Source of the DNA: Mesorhizobium sp. SOD10
Lineage (GTDB): Bacteria; Pseudomonadota; Alphaproteobacteria; Rhizobiales; Rhizobiaceae
Direction: 5' to 3'
Assembly: GCA_000824805.1 (NCBI GenBank)
Contig: CCNA01000023.1
Span: 1 to 64,000, forward strand
Length of the DNA: 64,000 nt
The position numbers and the translations under genes are program-made. Of this stretch, positions 17,816 to 26,140 are shown piece by piece. Position 1 is the stretch's first letter, and every line of letters starts with the position of its first letter. Below the pieces are notes generated by a model, which saw only the letters and a program-made list of their open reading frames with translations, had not been told where the DNA came from and did no database searches.

Positions 17816-18628
17816 ATGTCGAAACTTCTCGTCAAGGCCGACAAGGGCCATGGCCACGTCGCCCACGTCACGCCACAGAGCGCCGGCTGGACCTATGTCG
17901 GTTTCGATCTGCATCGGCTGAAAGCGGGCGAGATGGCGTCGGGCAAGACGGGCGAGCGCGAGGTCTGCCTGGTCTTTGTCACCGGCAAGGGCAAGGCTGC
18001 AGCCGGCGGCAAGGATCTCGGCCTGCTCGGCGAGCGCATGTCGCCCTTCGAAGGCAAACCCTGGTCGGTCTATGTGCCGCAAGGCGCCGACTGGTCGGTG
18101 ACCGCCGACACCGAACTGGAGCTCGCCGTCTGCTCGGCGCCCGGTCTTGGCGGCGGACTGCCGGTGCGCGTCATCGGACCGGACGATCTCGGTCAGGAAG
18201 TGCGCGGCACGGGCACCAATACGCGCTACGTCACCAACATCCTGCCCGAGGGCAAGCCGGCGGATTCGCTGCTGGTGGTCGAGGTCATCACGCCCGGCGG
18301 GCATACCTCCAGCTATCCGCCGCACAAGCACGACCAGGACAATTTGCCGGCCGAATCCTATCTCGAGGAGACCTATTACCACCGCCTCAACCCGCCGCAG
18401 GGCTTTGCCTTCCAGCGCGTTTACACCGATGCCGACCGCAACGGCGTGCGCGAGCTGGACGAGACGATGGCGATCGAGGACGGCGATGTCGTGCTGGTGC
18501 CCAAGGGCTACCACCCCTGCGCGGCATGCCACGGCTACGACCTCTATTACCTCAACGTCATGGCCGGACCGAAGCGGACGTGGAAATTCCACAACGCGGC
18601 CGAGCACGAATGGCTGATGAAGGCCTGA
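17816..18628 (+). CDS. iolB: 5-deoxy-glucuronate isomerase
   Basis: 270 residues of the bicupin IolB family. The metal-binding segment is SYPPHKHDQDNLP followed by YLEETYYHRLNPPQGFAFQR, and the C-terminal cupin holds VPKGYHPCAACHGYDLYYLN. It converts 5-deoxy-glucuronate to 5-dehydro-2-deoxygluconate, the substrate of IolC. The ATG at 17816 is preceded by AAAGGAGG. It closes the iol operon. Confidence 0.95.
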   Translation: MSKLLVKADKGHGHVAHVTPQSAGWTYVGFDLHRLKAGEMASGKTGEREVCLVFVTGKGKAAAGGKDLGLLGERMSPFEGKPWSVYVPQGADWSVTADTELELAVCSAPGLGGGLPVRVIGPDDLGQEVRGTGTNTRYVTNILPEGKPADSLLVVEVITPGGHTSSYPPHKHDQDNLPAESYLEETYYHRLNPPQGFAFQRVYTDADRNGVRELDETMAIEDGDVVLVPKGYHPCAACHGYDLYYLNVMAGPKRTWKFHNAAEHEWLMKA

Positions 18629-18862
18629 CCGGCGGATTGGTCCAGTCCGGAAAAATCGTCGGCTAACGAGCTCTGTGCTGGACTTGCCTTCGAAAACCCA
18701 TGAAAGCTTCGTCAATCCGTCATGGAAATCACCTATGGCAGCGGTTCCGGTGCATGTCGCCGCAAGCGCTCCGGCGTTTTTGGGTCCACGACTTGCCGAA
18801 ACAATGACTTGAAGCGCGTCGCATGATCCTTCGGGGGGCAGCGCGCTTGACGAGGAACGCCG

Positions 18863-19570
18863 ATGCGCTACGCCATCTACTACACCCCGGGGCAGGACGA
18901 GCAGCTGGCGCGCATTGCCGCCAACTGGCTGGGCCGCGACCCGTTCGGCGCGGCGACGCGGCCGGTGGAGGCCGTGGGCGATCTGTCGGCCGCGGAAGTC
19001 GCCTTCCACACCGCCTCCGCCAGGCGTTACGGGTTCCATGCCACGCTGAAGGCGCCGTTCCGGCTGGCGCCGAACGAGACGGAAGCCTCGCTGCGCGCCG
19101 CGCTCGACAGTTTCGCCGAGGCGACGCCGCCGGTCGTTATCCCGCGTCTAGTCGTCGGCCAGATCGACGGCTTCTTCGCGCTGGTGCCGGAAACGCAGTT
19201 CGCGCCGCTCAACGATTTCGCCGGCGAGGTGGTTCGCGCCTTCGATCGGTTCCGCGCGCCGCTGACCGAGGCCGAGATCGAACGCCGCAGCCCCGATGCG
19301 CTGAAGCCCGACGAGTTCCGCAACCTCTGCCAATGGGGCTATCCTTACGTCTTCGACACATTCCGCTTCCACATGACGCTGTCGGGGCGCGTCGGGCCGG
19401 AGGAAAGCCCACGTCTGCGTGCTGCGATCGATGGCCTGTTTGCCGATGTGCTGCGGCAGCCGGTGCCGGTGGATGCGCTGACATTGTTCGTCGAAAGCGA
19501 GCCCGGCGCACCGTTCATGGTGCTTTCCCACCATGCGCTTGGCCGCGGCCCGGCCCGCAAAACCGCCTAG
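18863..19570 (+). CDS. DUF1045 phosphonate-operon protein (2H phosphoesterase-like)
   Basis: 235 residues beginning RYAIYYTPGQDEQLARIAAN, with FHATLKAPFRL and FRFHMTLSGRV as the two H-x-T/S motifs of a 2H phosphoesterase fold. DUF1045 (also called phosphonate metabolism protein) is usually found next to phnM and phnN, as here. It may act on cyclic phosphate intermediates, but no activity is established to my knowledge. The 234-base gap upstream shows no recognisable feature. Confidence 0.82.
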   Translation: MRYAIYYTPGQDEQLARIAANWLGRDPFGAATRPVEAVGDLSAAEVAFHTASARRYGFHATLKAPFRLAPNETEASLRAALDSFAEATPPVVIPRLVVGQIDGFFALVPETQFAPLNDFAGEVVRAFDRFRAPLTEAEIERRSPDALKPDEFRNLCQWGYPYVFDTFRFHMTLSGRVGPEESPRLRAAIDGLFADVLRQPVPVDALTLFVESEPGAPFMVLSHHALGRGPARKTA

Positions 19571-19600
19571 GGCGGATCAGCGGAAACGCTGAACCGCCCT
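19569..19600 (+). terminator. Possible terminator after the DUF1045 gene
   Basis: AGGGCGGATCAGCG and CGCTGAACCGCCCT form a 14-bp stem with one A-A mismatch and a GAAA tetraloop, followed by the T-rich gtcattagtttttac. It starts inside the stop codon of the DUF1045 gene. Confidence 0.6.
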
Positions 19601-19615
19601 GTCATTAGTTTTTAC

Positions 19616-19660
19616 GCAATTCCGGACGGAAAACCGCAAAGCACTTTTCCTGGAATTGCT
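19616..19660. repeat. Dispersed palindromic repeat (gcaattcc type)
   Basis: GCAATTCCGGACGG and GGAATTGC arms enclose aaaaccgcaaagcacttttc. Same family as 11531-11580 (opposite orientation) and 36952-36995. It lies upstream of phnM. Confidence 0.8.
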
Positions 19661-19700
19661 CTGATTTGATCGCCGACCGTTCGAGATAGGACCGCCCGAG

Positions 19701-20840
19701 ATGACCGCCGAAACCGTTCTCACCAATGCCCGCATCGTGCTGCCCGACGAAATCGTCGAGGGCTCGCTTCTGTTGCGCGACGGCCAGATTGCCGCCATCG
19801 AGCCGGGGGCCGCCCGCACCGGCGAGGACATGGGCGGAGACTACATCATCCCGGGCCTTGTCGAGCTGCACACCGACCATCTCGAAGGCCATTACGCGCC
19901 GCGTCCGAAAGTGCGCTGGAACCCGATCGCCGCCGTGCTCGCCCATGACGCGCAGGTCGCGACGGCCGGCATCACCACCGTGCTCGACGCCTTGCGCGTC
20001 GGCATGGACGAGGACGCCGACCTGAAATCCGACGATGTGCGCAAGCTGGCCGACGCGATCGAGGACAGCGTCAAGCAGGATCGGCTTAGAGCTGACCATT
20101 TCATCCACCTGCGCTGCGAGGTTTCCGCACCCGATTGCCTCGAGGCCTTCGCCAATTTCGAGACCGACGAGCGGGTGAAGCTCGCCTCGCTGATGGACCA
20201 TGCGCCTGGACAGCGCCAGTTCGTCAATCTCGAGACCTATGCCTATTACTATCAGCGCAAGCTGAAGCTGACCGACCGCGATTTCCAGAAATTCTGCGAG
20301 AAGCGGATGGCGGAATCGGCCCGCAATTCCGGTCCGAACCGTGTCTTCATCTCGGCCGCCTGCCATGAGCGCGGCATCGTGCTGGCGAGCCACGACGATG
20401 CAACCGCCGGCCATGTCGACGAAGCGGTCGAGCAGGGCGTGCGCGTCGCCGAGTTCCCGACGACGGAAGAAGCGGCCAAGGCCTCGAAGGCGGCGGGCCT
20501 CGGCGTGCTGATGGGCGCGCCGAACGTCATGCGCGGCGCCTCGCATTCCGGCAATGTCTCGGCGCGCACGCTTGCGGCCGACGGCCTGCTCGACATCCTG
20601 TCCTCAGACTACATCCCCTTCAGCCTGATCCAGTCTGCCTTCTTCCTCGGCGATGTAGTCGAAGGGATTTCGCTGCCGCAAGCGGTCGCCATGGTGTCGA
20701 AGAACCCGGCCGAGGCGGTCGGCCTCACCGACCGCGGCGTTATCGAGCCGGGCCGCCGTGCCGACCTCGTGCGCGTGCGCGTGGACGACCATGTGCCGGT
20801 CGTGCGCACGGTGTGGCGCCAGGGCAGCCGGGTCGCATGA
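19701..20840 (+). CDS. phnM: Alpha-D-ribose 1-methylphosphonate 5-triphosphate diphosphatase
   Basis: 379 residues of the amidohydrolase superfamily. The metal motifs are PGLVELHTDHLEGHYAPRP near the N-terminus, HFIHLRCEVS in the middle and LASHDDATAGH at about 233-243, then MGAPNVMRGASHSGN. PhnM removes diphosphate in the C-P lyase pathway. The stop overlaps phnN by four bases. The C-P lyase core (phnG to phnL) is absent from the window, so it must be elsewhere or lost. Confidence 0.93.
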   Translation: MTAETVLTNARIVLPDEIVEGSLLLRDGQIAAIEPGAARTGEDMGGDYIIPGLVELHTDHLEGHYAPRPKVRWNPIAAVLAHDAQVATAGITTVLDALRVGMDEDADLKSDDVRKLADAIEDSVKQDRLRADHFIHLRCEVSAPDCLEAFANFETDERVKLASLMDHAPGQRQFVNLETYAYYYQRKLKLTDRDFQKFCEKRMAESARNSGPNRVFISAACHERGIVLASHDDATAGHVDEAVEQGVRVAEFPTTEEAAKASKAAGLGVLMGAPNVMRGASHSGNVSARTLAADGLLDILSSDYIPFSLIQSAFFLGDVVEGISLPQAVAMVSKNPAEAVGLTDRGVIEPGRRADLVRVRVDDHVPVVRTVWRQGSRVA

Positions 20841-21463
20841 TGGTCTCGGCCCTCATCGAGCGCGAGCTGGCCGAGAGCCTGCCGATCCGCCACGGCGTCT
20901 TCGTCGCGGTGGTCGGCCCGAGCGGTGCCGGCAAGGATACGCTGATCGGCTACGCAAAGGCGCGCTTTGCCGGCGAGACGCGGCTGGAATTCGTGCGCCG
21001 CGTCATCACCAGGCCGAGCGATACGGCAAGCGAGGATCACGACACGCTGGCCGATGCCGCCTTCGCCGAAGCGGAGGCCGACGGCGCCTTCTCGTTGTGC
21101 TGGGATGCGCATGGCCTGCGCTACGGCCTGCCGGCCGAGGTCGACTGGGCCGTGGCGAACGGCCATGTTGCGGTCGCCAACGTGTCCCGCGCGGTCATCC
21201 CGGCGCTGCGCGAGCGCTACGCCAATCTGGCCGTTGTCGAGATCACGGCGGCGCCGGAGATCCTCGCCGAGCGGCTGGCCGCGCGCGGCCGCGAATCGCG
21301 TGGCGAGGTGCTTGCCCGCCTGGCGCGCAGCACCAGCGTCAAGCTGACGGGACCGGACGTGACCTCGATCGACAACAGCGGCGACAAGGAAATCGCCGGC
21401 GAACGCTTCGCCGAGGTGCTGCGCAAGGCGATGGCGTTTTCCGATCTCTCGGACATGATCTAG
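20837..21463 (+). CDS. phnN: Ribose 1,5-bisphosphate phosphokinase
   Basis: 208 residues of the guanylate-kinase-like fold, with the P-loop VVGPSGAGKDTLIGYA, RRVITRPSDTASEDHD and ADGAFSLCWDAHGLRYGLP. PhnN makes PRPP from ribose 1,5-bisphosphate, the last step of phosphonate use. The start is one of two tandem ATGs at 20837 and 20840; either overlaps the phnM stop. It ends before an inverted repeat and a convergent operon. Confidence 0.92.
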   Translation: MMVSALIERELAESLPIRHGVFVAVVGPSGAGKDTLIGYAKARFAGETRLEFVRRVITRPSDTASEDHDTLADAAFAEAEADGAFSLCWDAHGLRYGLPAEVDWAVANGHVAVANVSRAVIPALRERYANLAVVEITAAPEILAERLAARGRESRGEVLARLARSTSVKLTGPDVTSIDNSGDKEIAGERFAEVLRKAMAFSDLSDMI

Positions 21464-21470
21464 CGCCTTG

Positions 21471-21660
21471 CCCTTCTCCCCTTGTGGGAGAAGGTGGCTC
21501 GGCGCGCAGCGCCGAGACGGATGAGGGGTGTTGGAAGGAGCGCTACGATGACGAAATGGCGCTGGAAGCATCCTATTCTTCAGCGCCTCGTTTCTTCCAG
21601 CACCCCTCATCCGGCCGCTTCGCGGCCACCTTCTCCCACAAGGGGAGAAGGTGAGGCAGC
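21471..21660. repeat. Large inverted repeat between convergent operons
   Basis: The left copy (about 21471-21539) begins cccttctccccttgtgggag and carries ggtggctcggcgcgcagcgc; the right copy (about 21591-21660) is its reverse complement at the ends (cacccctcatccgg, then ccttctcccacaaggggaga) but has a different central stem, GGCCGCTTCGCGGCC. The two arms could form one long hairpin that stops transcription from both sides. Confidence 0.82.
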
Positions 21661-21663
21661 GCT

Positions 21664-22482
21664 TCACTTGTTGAAGTTGGCGATGAACTGCTTGAACTGC
21701 GGCGTCGGCGGCCTGGCGAACATTTCTTTCGGCTCGCCCACCGAATCCACCTCGCCTTTGTGCAGCAACATCACCTTGCTCGAGACGTCGCGGGCAAAAC
21801 CCATTTCGTGGGTGACGACCAGCATGGTGCGTCCTTCTTCGGCGAGCGAGCGCATGACGCGCAGCACCTCGCCGACCAATTCCGGATCGAGCGCGGAGGT
21901 CGGCTCGTCGAACAGCATCACCTTGGGGTTCATCGCCAGGGCGCGGGCGATTGCCGCGCGCTGCTGCTGGCCGCCCGACATGTGCGGCGGATAGTAGTTG
22001 CGGCGCTCCCATATGCCGACGCGCTTCAGCAGCGCCTCGGCCTGCTCCAGGCACTCGGCGCGCGGGCGCTTGAGCACATGCGTCGGCGCGGCGACGAGGT
22101 TTTCCAGCACCGTCATATGCGACCAGAGATTGAAGCTCTGGAAAACCATGGCGAGGTTGGCGCGGATCCGCTCCACTTGGCGGATATCGGCCGGCATCTG
22201 GTGACCGTCGCGCCCGCGCTTCATCTTGATGAGCTCGCCATCCACCCGCACTTCGCCCGAATCCGGGGTCTCCAGGAGATTGATACAGCGCAGCATCGTG
22301 CTCTTGCCGGAGCCCGAGGAGCCGAGGATCGAGATGACATCGCCCTTGTGCGCTTCGAGCGAGATGCCCTTGAGCACCTCATGATCGCCAAAGCACTTGC
22401 GCAGGTCCTTGACGCTGATCGCGGGCGTCTCGTCAGAGGACGGCGCCGCTTTCGCAGCAGCGGCGACATTTGCCGACATCAC
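21664..22482 (-). CDS. Polar amino acid ABC transporter ATP-binding protein (HisP/OccP type)
   Basis: 272 residues: Walker A ILGSSGSGKST, signature MSGGQQQRAAIARAL, Walker B VMLFDEPTSALDPEL. The insertion DGELIKMKRGRDGHQMPAD is typical of the HisP/OccP branch, which handles basic amino acids and opines. It starts within the stop of the upstream permease gene (4-base overlap) and is the last gene of the leftward operon. Confidence 0.93.
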   Translation of the reverse strand: MMSANVAAAAKAAPSSDETPAISVKDLRKCFGDHEVLKGISLEAHKGDVISILGSSGSGKSTMLRCINLLETPDSGEVRVDGELIKMKRGRDGHQMPADIRQVERIRANLAMVFQSFNLWSHMTVLENLVAAPTHVLKRPRAECLEQAEALLKRVGIWERRNYYPPHMSGGQQQRAAIARALAMNPKVMLFDEPTSALDPELVGEVLRVMRSLAEEGRTMLVVTHEMGFARDVSSKVMLLHKGEVDSVGEPKEMFARPPTPQFKQFIANFNK

Positions 22483-23216
22483 AACACCTCCGGGACGGGT
22501 TTGGCCAGCTGGTTCTGCTCGGGCGGGGGACGCAGATGCGGCGAAAGCCGGTATTCGACCCAGGCGAACAGCCGGGCGATCGACAGGTTGAGCAGCAGAT
22601 AGATCACGCCGGCGCAGGTCAGCACCTCGATCGGCCGGAACGTGTCGTGCTGGATCTTCTGCGCCGTTCCCATCATCTCCATGATGGTGACCACCGAGGC
22701 GAGCGCGGTCGCCTTGGTCATCAGGATGATCTCGGTTGAATAGGCCGGCAGAGCGAGCCGCAGCGCGATCGGCAGCGTGACGAGGCGAAAACGGGTGAAG
22801 GCCGACATGCCGAACGCCTTGGCCGCCTCGATCTGGCCCACAGGCACCGCCCGCAGCGCGCCGCGGAAAATCTCGCTCTCATAGGCGGCTGTGTTCAAGG
22901 CCATGGCGACGATCGTGCAATACATCGGATCGCGCAGGATCGGCCACAGGATCGGGCTGTGGCGGACGAAATCGAACTGGGAGAGCCCGAAATAGATCAG
23001 ATAGAGCTGCACCAAGAGCGGCGAGCCGCGGAAGACAAAGACATAGGCGCGGGTGAAATATTCGCCCAATTTGTAGCCGGAAGCCCGCAGCCAGGTCAGG
23101 CCGGTGGCGATGACGAGCCCGAAGGCGATGCCGAAGAACCAGATCTCGAGCGTCAGCGGCAGCGCCTTGAGCACGCTCCATATGGTCGAAAGATAGAAAT
23201 CAAACTCCACCGCCAC
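22479..23216 (-). CDS. Polar amino acid ABC transporter permease (HisM type)
   Basis: 245 residues with about five hydrophobic helices and the EAA loop IEAAKAFGMSAFTRFRLVTL that contacts the ATPase. The N-terminal FDFYLSTIWSVLKALPLTL and FRGSPLLVQLYLIYFG are standard for the family. It pairs with the permease encoded just upstream at 23220-23966, from which it is separated by three bases. Confidence 0.92.
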   Translation of the reverse strand: MAVEFDFYLSTIWSVLKALPLTLEIWFFGIAFGLVIATGLTWLRASGYKLGEYFTRAYVFVFRGSPLLVQLYLIYFGLSQFDFVRHSPILWPILRDPMYCTIVAMALNTAAYESEIFRGALRAVPVGQIEAAKAFGMSAFTRFRLVTLPIALRLALPAYSTEIILMTKATALASVVTIMEMMGTAQKIQHDTFRPIEVLTCAGVIYLLLNLSIARLFAWVEYRLSPHLRPPPEQNQLAKPVPEVL

Positions 23217-23219
23217 CTC

Positions 23220-23966
23220 TCACTTCGGCCGCGTGAAACTGCGCGAGGTGTAGCGCTCGGCCCGGTCGAAGATCGGCGTCGAGATCGACGTCATCACCAG
23301 GTAAAGGATGCCGGCGAGCGTGTAGAAAAGCAGCGAATGATGCGTCGAGCGCGCGGCCTTGTTGGCCGTGAGCATCAGCTCGGCGACGCCGGTGACCGAG
23401 ATCAGCGCCGAATCCTTGATGGTCAACTGCCAGACATTGCCCAGCCCCGGCACCGCGAGGCGCAGGACCTGCGGCATGATCACGAGGCGAAACCGCAGCC
23501 AGGCCGACATGCCATAGGCACGGGCCGCTTCCAGCTCGCCGCGGTGAATGGCCAGGAACGACCCGCGAAAAACCTCGGCCTGGTAGGCGCCGGAAATGAT
23601 GCCGACCGCAAGCACGCCGCCCAGGAAGCTCGGCATGTTCAGGATGTCGGTCGAGCCGATCGATCCGGTTGACCTCGCCACGCCGGTCAGGACCTGGGTG
23701 CCGCCATAGTAAAACAGGTAGATGATCAACAGTTCCGGCTCGCCGCGGAAGACGGTGGTATAGCTCTCGCCGATGAATCTTAGTCCGCCGCGATGCGAAA
23801 GCTTGGCAGCCGCCACCAGCGACCCAAGCGTGGCGCCAATCAGCATCGAGACGACGGTGACGGCCAGCGTCCAGGCAATGCCCCAGAGCAGTTGCACGCC
23901 CCAGCCGGCGGCCAGCAGCTCATAGGCCGTCGACGCCTGGTCCTTGAGATCGTTGAGAAACTCCAC
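23220..23966 (-). CDS. Polar amino acid ABC transporter permease (HisQ type)
   Basis: 248 residues with the HisQ-type pattern: FRGEPELLIIYLFYYGGTQV and the EAA loop LEAARAYGMSAWLRFRLVIM. It would form the heterodimeric channel with the HisM-type protein. It is 141 bases downstream of the binding-protein gene, and that gap holds a terminator-like stem. Confidence 0.92.
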   Translation of the reverse strand: MEFLNDLKDQASTAYELLAAGWGVQLLWGIAWTLAVTVVSMLIGATLGSLVAAAKLSHRGGLRFIGESYTTVFRGEPELLIIYLFYYGGTQVLTGVARSTGSIGSTDILNMPSFLGGVLAVGIISGAYQAEVFRGSFLAIHRGELEAARAYGMSAWLRFRLVIMPQVLRLAVPGLGNVWQLTIKDSALISVTGVAELMLTANKAARSTHHSLLFYTLAGILYLVMTSISTPIFDRAERYTSRSFTRPK

Positions 23967-24029
23967 TTACGGCTCCTGCGGGCGCCGAGATAGGCATCGA
24001 CGGTTGCCTGCCTTTGATGCGTGTCGTTC

Positions 24030-24055
24030 GCCCAAAACCGCTCTGCTTTTTGGGC
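24030..24055. repeat. Short dispersed palindrome (gcccaaaa type)
   Basis: GCCCAAAA and TTTTGGGC arms flank a ccgctctgct loop. The surrounding gtgtcg...acatgc resembles another palindromic repeat common in rhizobial intergenic DNA. Confidence 0.6.
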
Positions 24056-24071
24056 AACATGCACTCAATGC

Positions 24072-24102
24072 AAAACGGGAGCAGCCTTGGCTGCTCCCGT
24101 TG
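24072..24102 (-). terminator. Terminator-like stem after the amino acid binding-protein gene
   Basis: On the minus strand ACGGGAGCAGCC and GGCTGCTCCCGT form a perfect 12-bp stem followed by TTTT. It lies six bases beyond the stop of the binding-protein gene and before the permeases, so it may reduce rather than end transcription into them. Confidence 0.78.
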
Positions 24103-24107
24103 CGACA

Positions 24108-24950
24108 TTACTTGGTAATGTCGATCTTGAACCACTGCATGGAGTATTTCGACACCGAGCCGTCGTCGAGCGCGGCCTTGAGCGCCTTGTTGTAGATGTC
24201 CTGCAAATCCTTGTCGGACTTGCGGAAAGCGGCGCCGATGCCCGGCCCGAGGATCGGGCCGCCCTTGAATTGCGGGCCGACGAATTCGAGGTCCTTGGCA
24301 TCGGGCTTGGCCAGCGTGCCGAGGAAATAGGTGGTGTCGGCGAAGGCCACGTCGATGCGGCCCGCCATCAGGTCGAGGTCGTGCTCGTCGGTGGTCTTGT
24401 ATTCATGGACGTTGGCGACGTCCTTGAGATATTTGTCGGCAAAGGTTGCCTCCGTGGTCGACACCTGCAGCCCGATATTCTTGCCGGTGAGTTCCTTGCG
24501 CAGCGTCTCGAGCGCCGCCTTGGATTCGGCGTCGTCCTTCGACAGATCGATCATCTTGCCTTTGTTGGACAGGTTGGCCAGCGGGCCGTTCTTGTCGGCA
24601 AGGAAGGCCACCGGCGAGGAGGCATAGGGGATCGAGAAGTCGATCGTCTTCATGCGCTCCTCGGTGATCGACATGCCGTCCATGACGATGTCGAACTTGC
24701 CGGCGGTGAGGCCGGGAATGACGCCGTCCCAATCCTGTGCGACGATGTTGCATTGGAGCTTCGCGCGGGCACAGACGTCGTTCAGGATGTCCACCTCGAA
24801 GCCGACGATCTTGCCGCTGGCGTCGGTCTGATTCCAAGGGGCGTAGGAGCCCTCCATGGCGACGGTAACAGTTTTCCAGTCCTTGGCCATCGCCGGAGTC
24901 GAGCAGGTCAACGCCAACGCGGCGAGCGCGATCCAACGTGATGATGTCAC
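24108..24950 (-). CDS. Polar amino acid ABC transporter binding protein (ArgT/HisJ type)
   Basis: 280 residues. The GTG at 24948-24950 is chosen because GGGAG lies eight bases upstream and it opens a normal signal peptide (SSRWIALAALALTCSTPAMA). The mature part has VTVAMEGSYAPWNQTDASG, VGFEVDILNDVCARAKLQCN and DWDGVIPGLTAGKFDIVMDG, the type 2 binding-protein pattern of lysine, arginine, ornithine, histidine or octopine receptors. It feeds the HisQ/HisM/HisP-type importer downstream. The exact ligand cannot be read from sequence. Confidence 0.92.
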   Translation of the reverse strand: MTSSRWIALAALALTCSTPAMAKDWKTVTVAMEGSYAPWNQTDASGKIVGFEVDILNDVCARAKLQCNIVAQDWDGVIPGLTAGKFDIVMDGMSITEERMKTIDFSIPYASSPVAFLADKNGPLANLSNKGKMIDLSKDDAESKAALETLRKELTGKNIGLQVSTTEATFADKYLKDVANVHEYKTTDEHDLDLMAGRIDVAFADTTYFLGTLAKPDAKDLEFVGPQFKGGPILGPGIGAAFRKSDKDLQDIYNKALKAALDDGSVSKYSMQWFKIDITK

Positions 24951-25144
24951 GGTACTTTCTCCCAATTTTGTTCTTGGAACCCTCGGATACAATTTGCTTA
25001 GCCCAGCCCCGATTCTGCGACAAGGGGCTGTTTTCCGCTTCACGCGTTGTTGCAGTTCGTCCACGAATCCGGACTTGCCCGGCGGTTCAACCGCGAGCAT
25101 CGATCCAATCGGAGCCGGGACCGGGGCGTGGGCGGAACAGCGAG

Positions 25145-26140
25145 CTATTCCGCCGGCGCGCCGGCGACATTGCGGCGCGTCGCCTCGATCATCCGGCGCC
25201 GGGCGCGGAAGACGCCCCATTGCTGGTCGACCAGGACGCCGATCAGGATCACGCCGCCCATCACCGCGAAGTTGAGCGATGAGGGAATGCCGAGCAGGTT
25301 GACGAGGTTTTGCAGCTCCTGCAGCAGCACGGTGCCGAGGACGACGCCGAACAGCGAGCCCTCGCCGCCGCGCAGCGAGAAGCCGCCCAGCACCGCCGCG
25401 GCGATGGCATAGAGCTCGTAGAACTGGCCGTGGCTCGCCGGCGAGATCGAGCGCGTGTACATGGCGAAATAGATCGCCGACAGCGCGGTCAGCACGCCGC
25501 AGATGACATAGGCCGCGATGATCACCCGGCCCGTGCGGATGCCGGAATATTTCGCCGCTTCCTCATTCTTGCCGATGGCGTAGAGATAACGGCCGAACAC
25601 CGAGCGGTGCAGCACCACCCACATGACGATGGCGATGACGATCAGCGCGATAAAGGAGTTCGGCAGCCCGTAGGAGCGCCCGGCGGTCAGGAATTCGAGC
25701 GTCGGGAAATTCTGCCCGAAGGCGAAGCCCGCCGTGCCGTCGGCGGTGTAGAAGCGCGCCACGCCGCGATAGATGAGCAAGCCGCACAGCGTCACCACGA
25801 AGGGCTGCAATTTGAGCCTTGTGATCAGCCAGCCATGCACGAAGCCGATGACCGCGCCGAGCATGATGATGACCACGAAGGCCAGCGGCCAGTCCAACTC
25901 GCGCACCGCGATGAAATCGATAAATAGCGTGCCGAGCAGCGCGATCAGGGAGCCGACCGACAATTCGATGCCGCCGGTGATGATGACGAAGGCCTGGCCG
26001 ATCGAGAGGATGCCGAACAGCGCGACAAGGTTGGAGGTGTTGGCGAGGTTGATCGCCGACAGGAAGCGCGGATTGATGGCCGTCACCACCGCACCGACCA
26101 CAAGGATCAGGATCAGCAGGCCGAGATCCTTCTTGCTCAT
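25145..26140 (-). CDS. Sugar ABC transporter permease (RbsC type)
   Basis: 331 residues, mostly hydrophobic, of the RbsC family: ITGGIELSVGSLIALLGTLF, AIGKNEEAAKYSGIRTGRV and ELYAIAAAVLGGFSLRGGEG. It starts inside the stop of the ATPase gene (4-base overlap) and is the last gene of the second sugar operon. The 194-base gap after it, towards the amino acid operon, shows no clear feature. Confidence 0.92.
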   Translation of the reverse strand: MSKKDLGLLILILVVGAVVTAINPRFLSAINLANTSNLVALFGILSIGQAFVIITGGIELSVGSLIALLGTLFIDFIAVRELDWPLAFVVIIMLGAVIGFVHGWLITRLKLQPFVVTLCGLLIYRGVARFYTADGTAGFAFGQNFPTLEFLTAGRSYGLPNSFIALIVIAIVMWVVLHRSVFGRYLYAIGKNEEAAKYSGIRTGRVIIAAYVICGVLTALSAIYFAMYTRSISPASHGQFYELYAIAAAVLGGFSLRGGEGSLFGVVLGTVLLQELQNLVNLLGIPSSLNFAVMGGVILIGVLVDQQWGVFRARRRMIEATRRNVAGAPAE

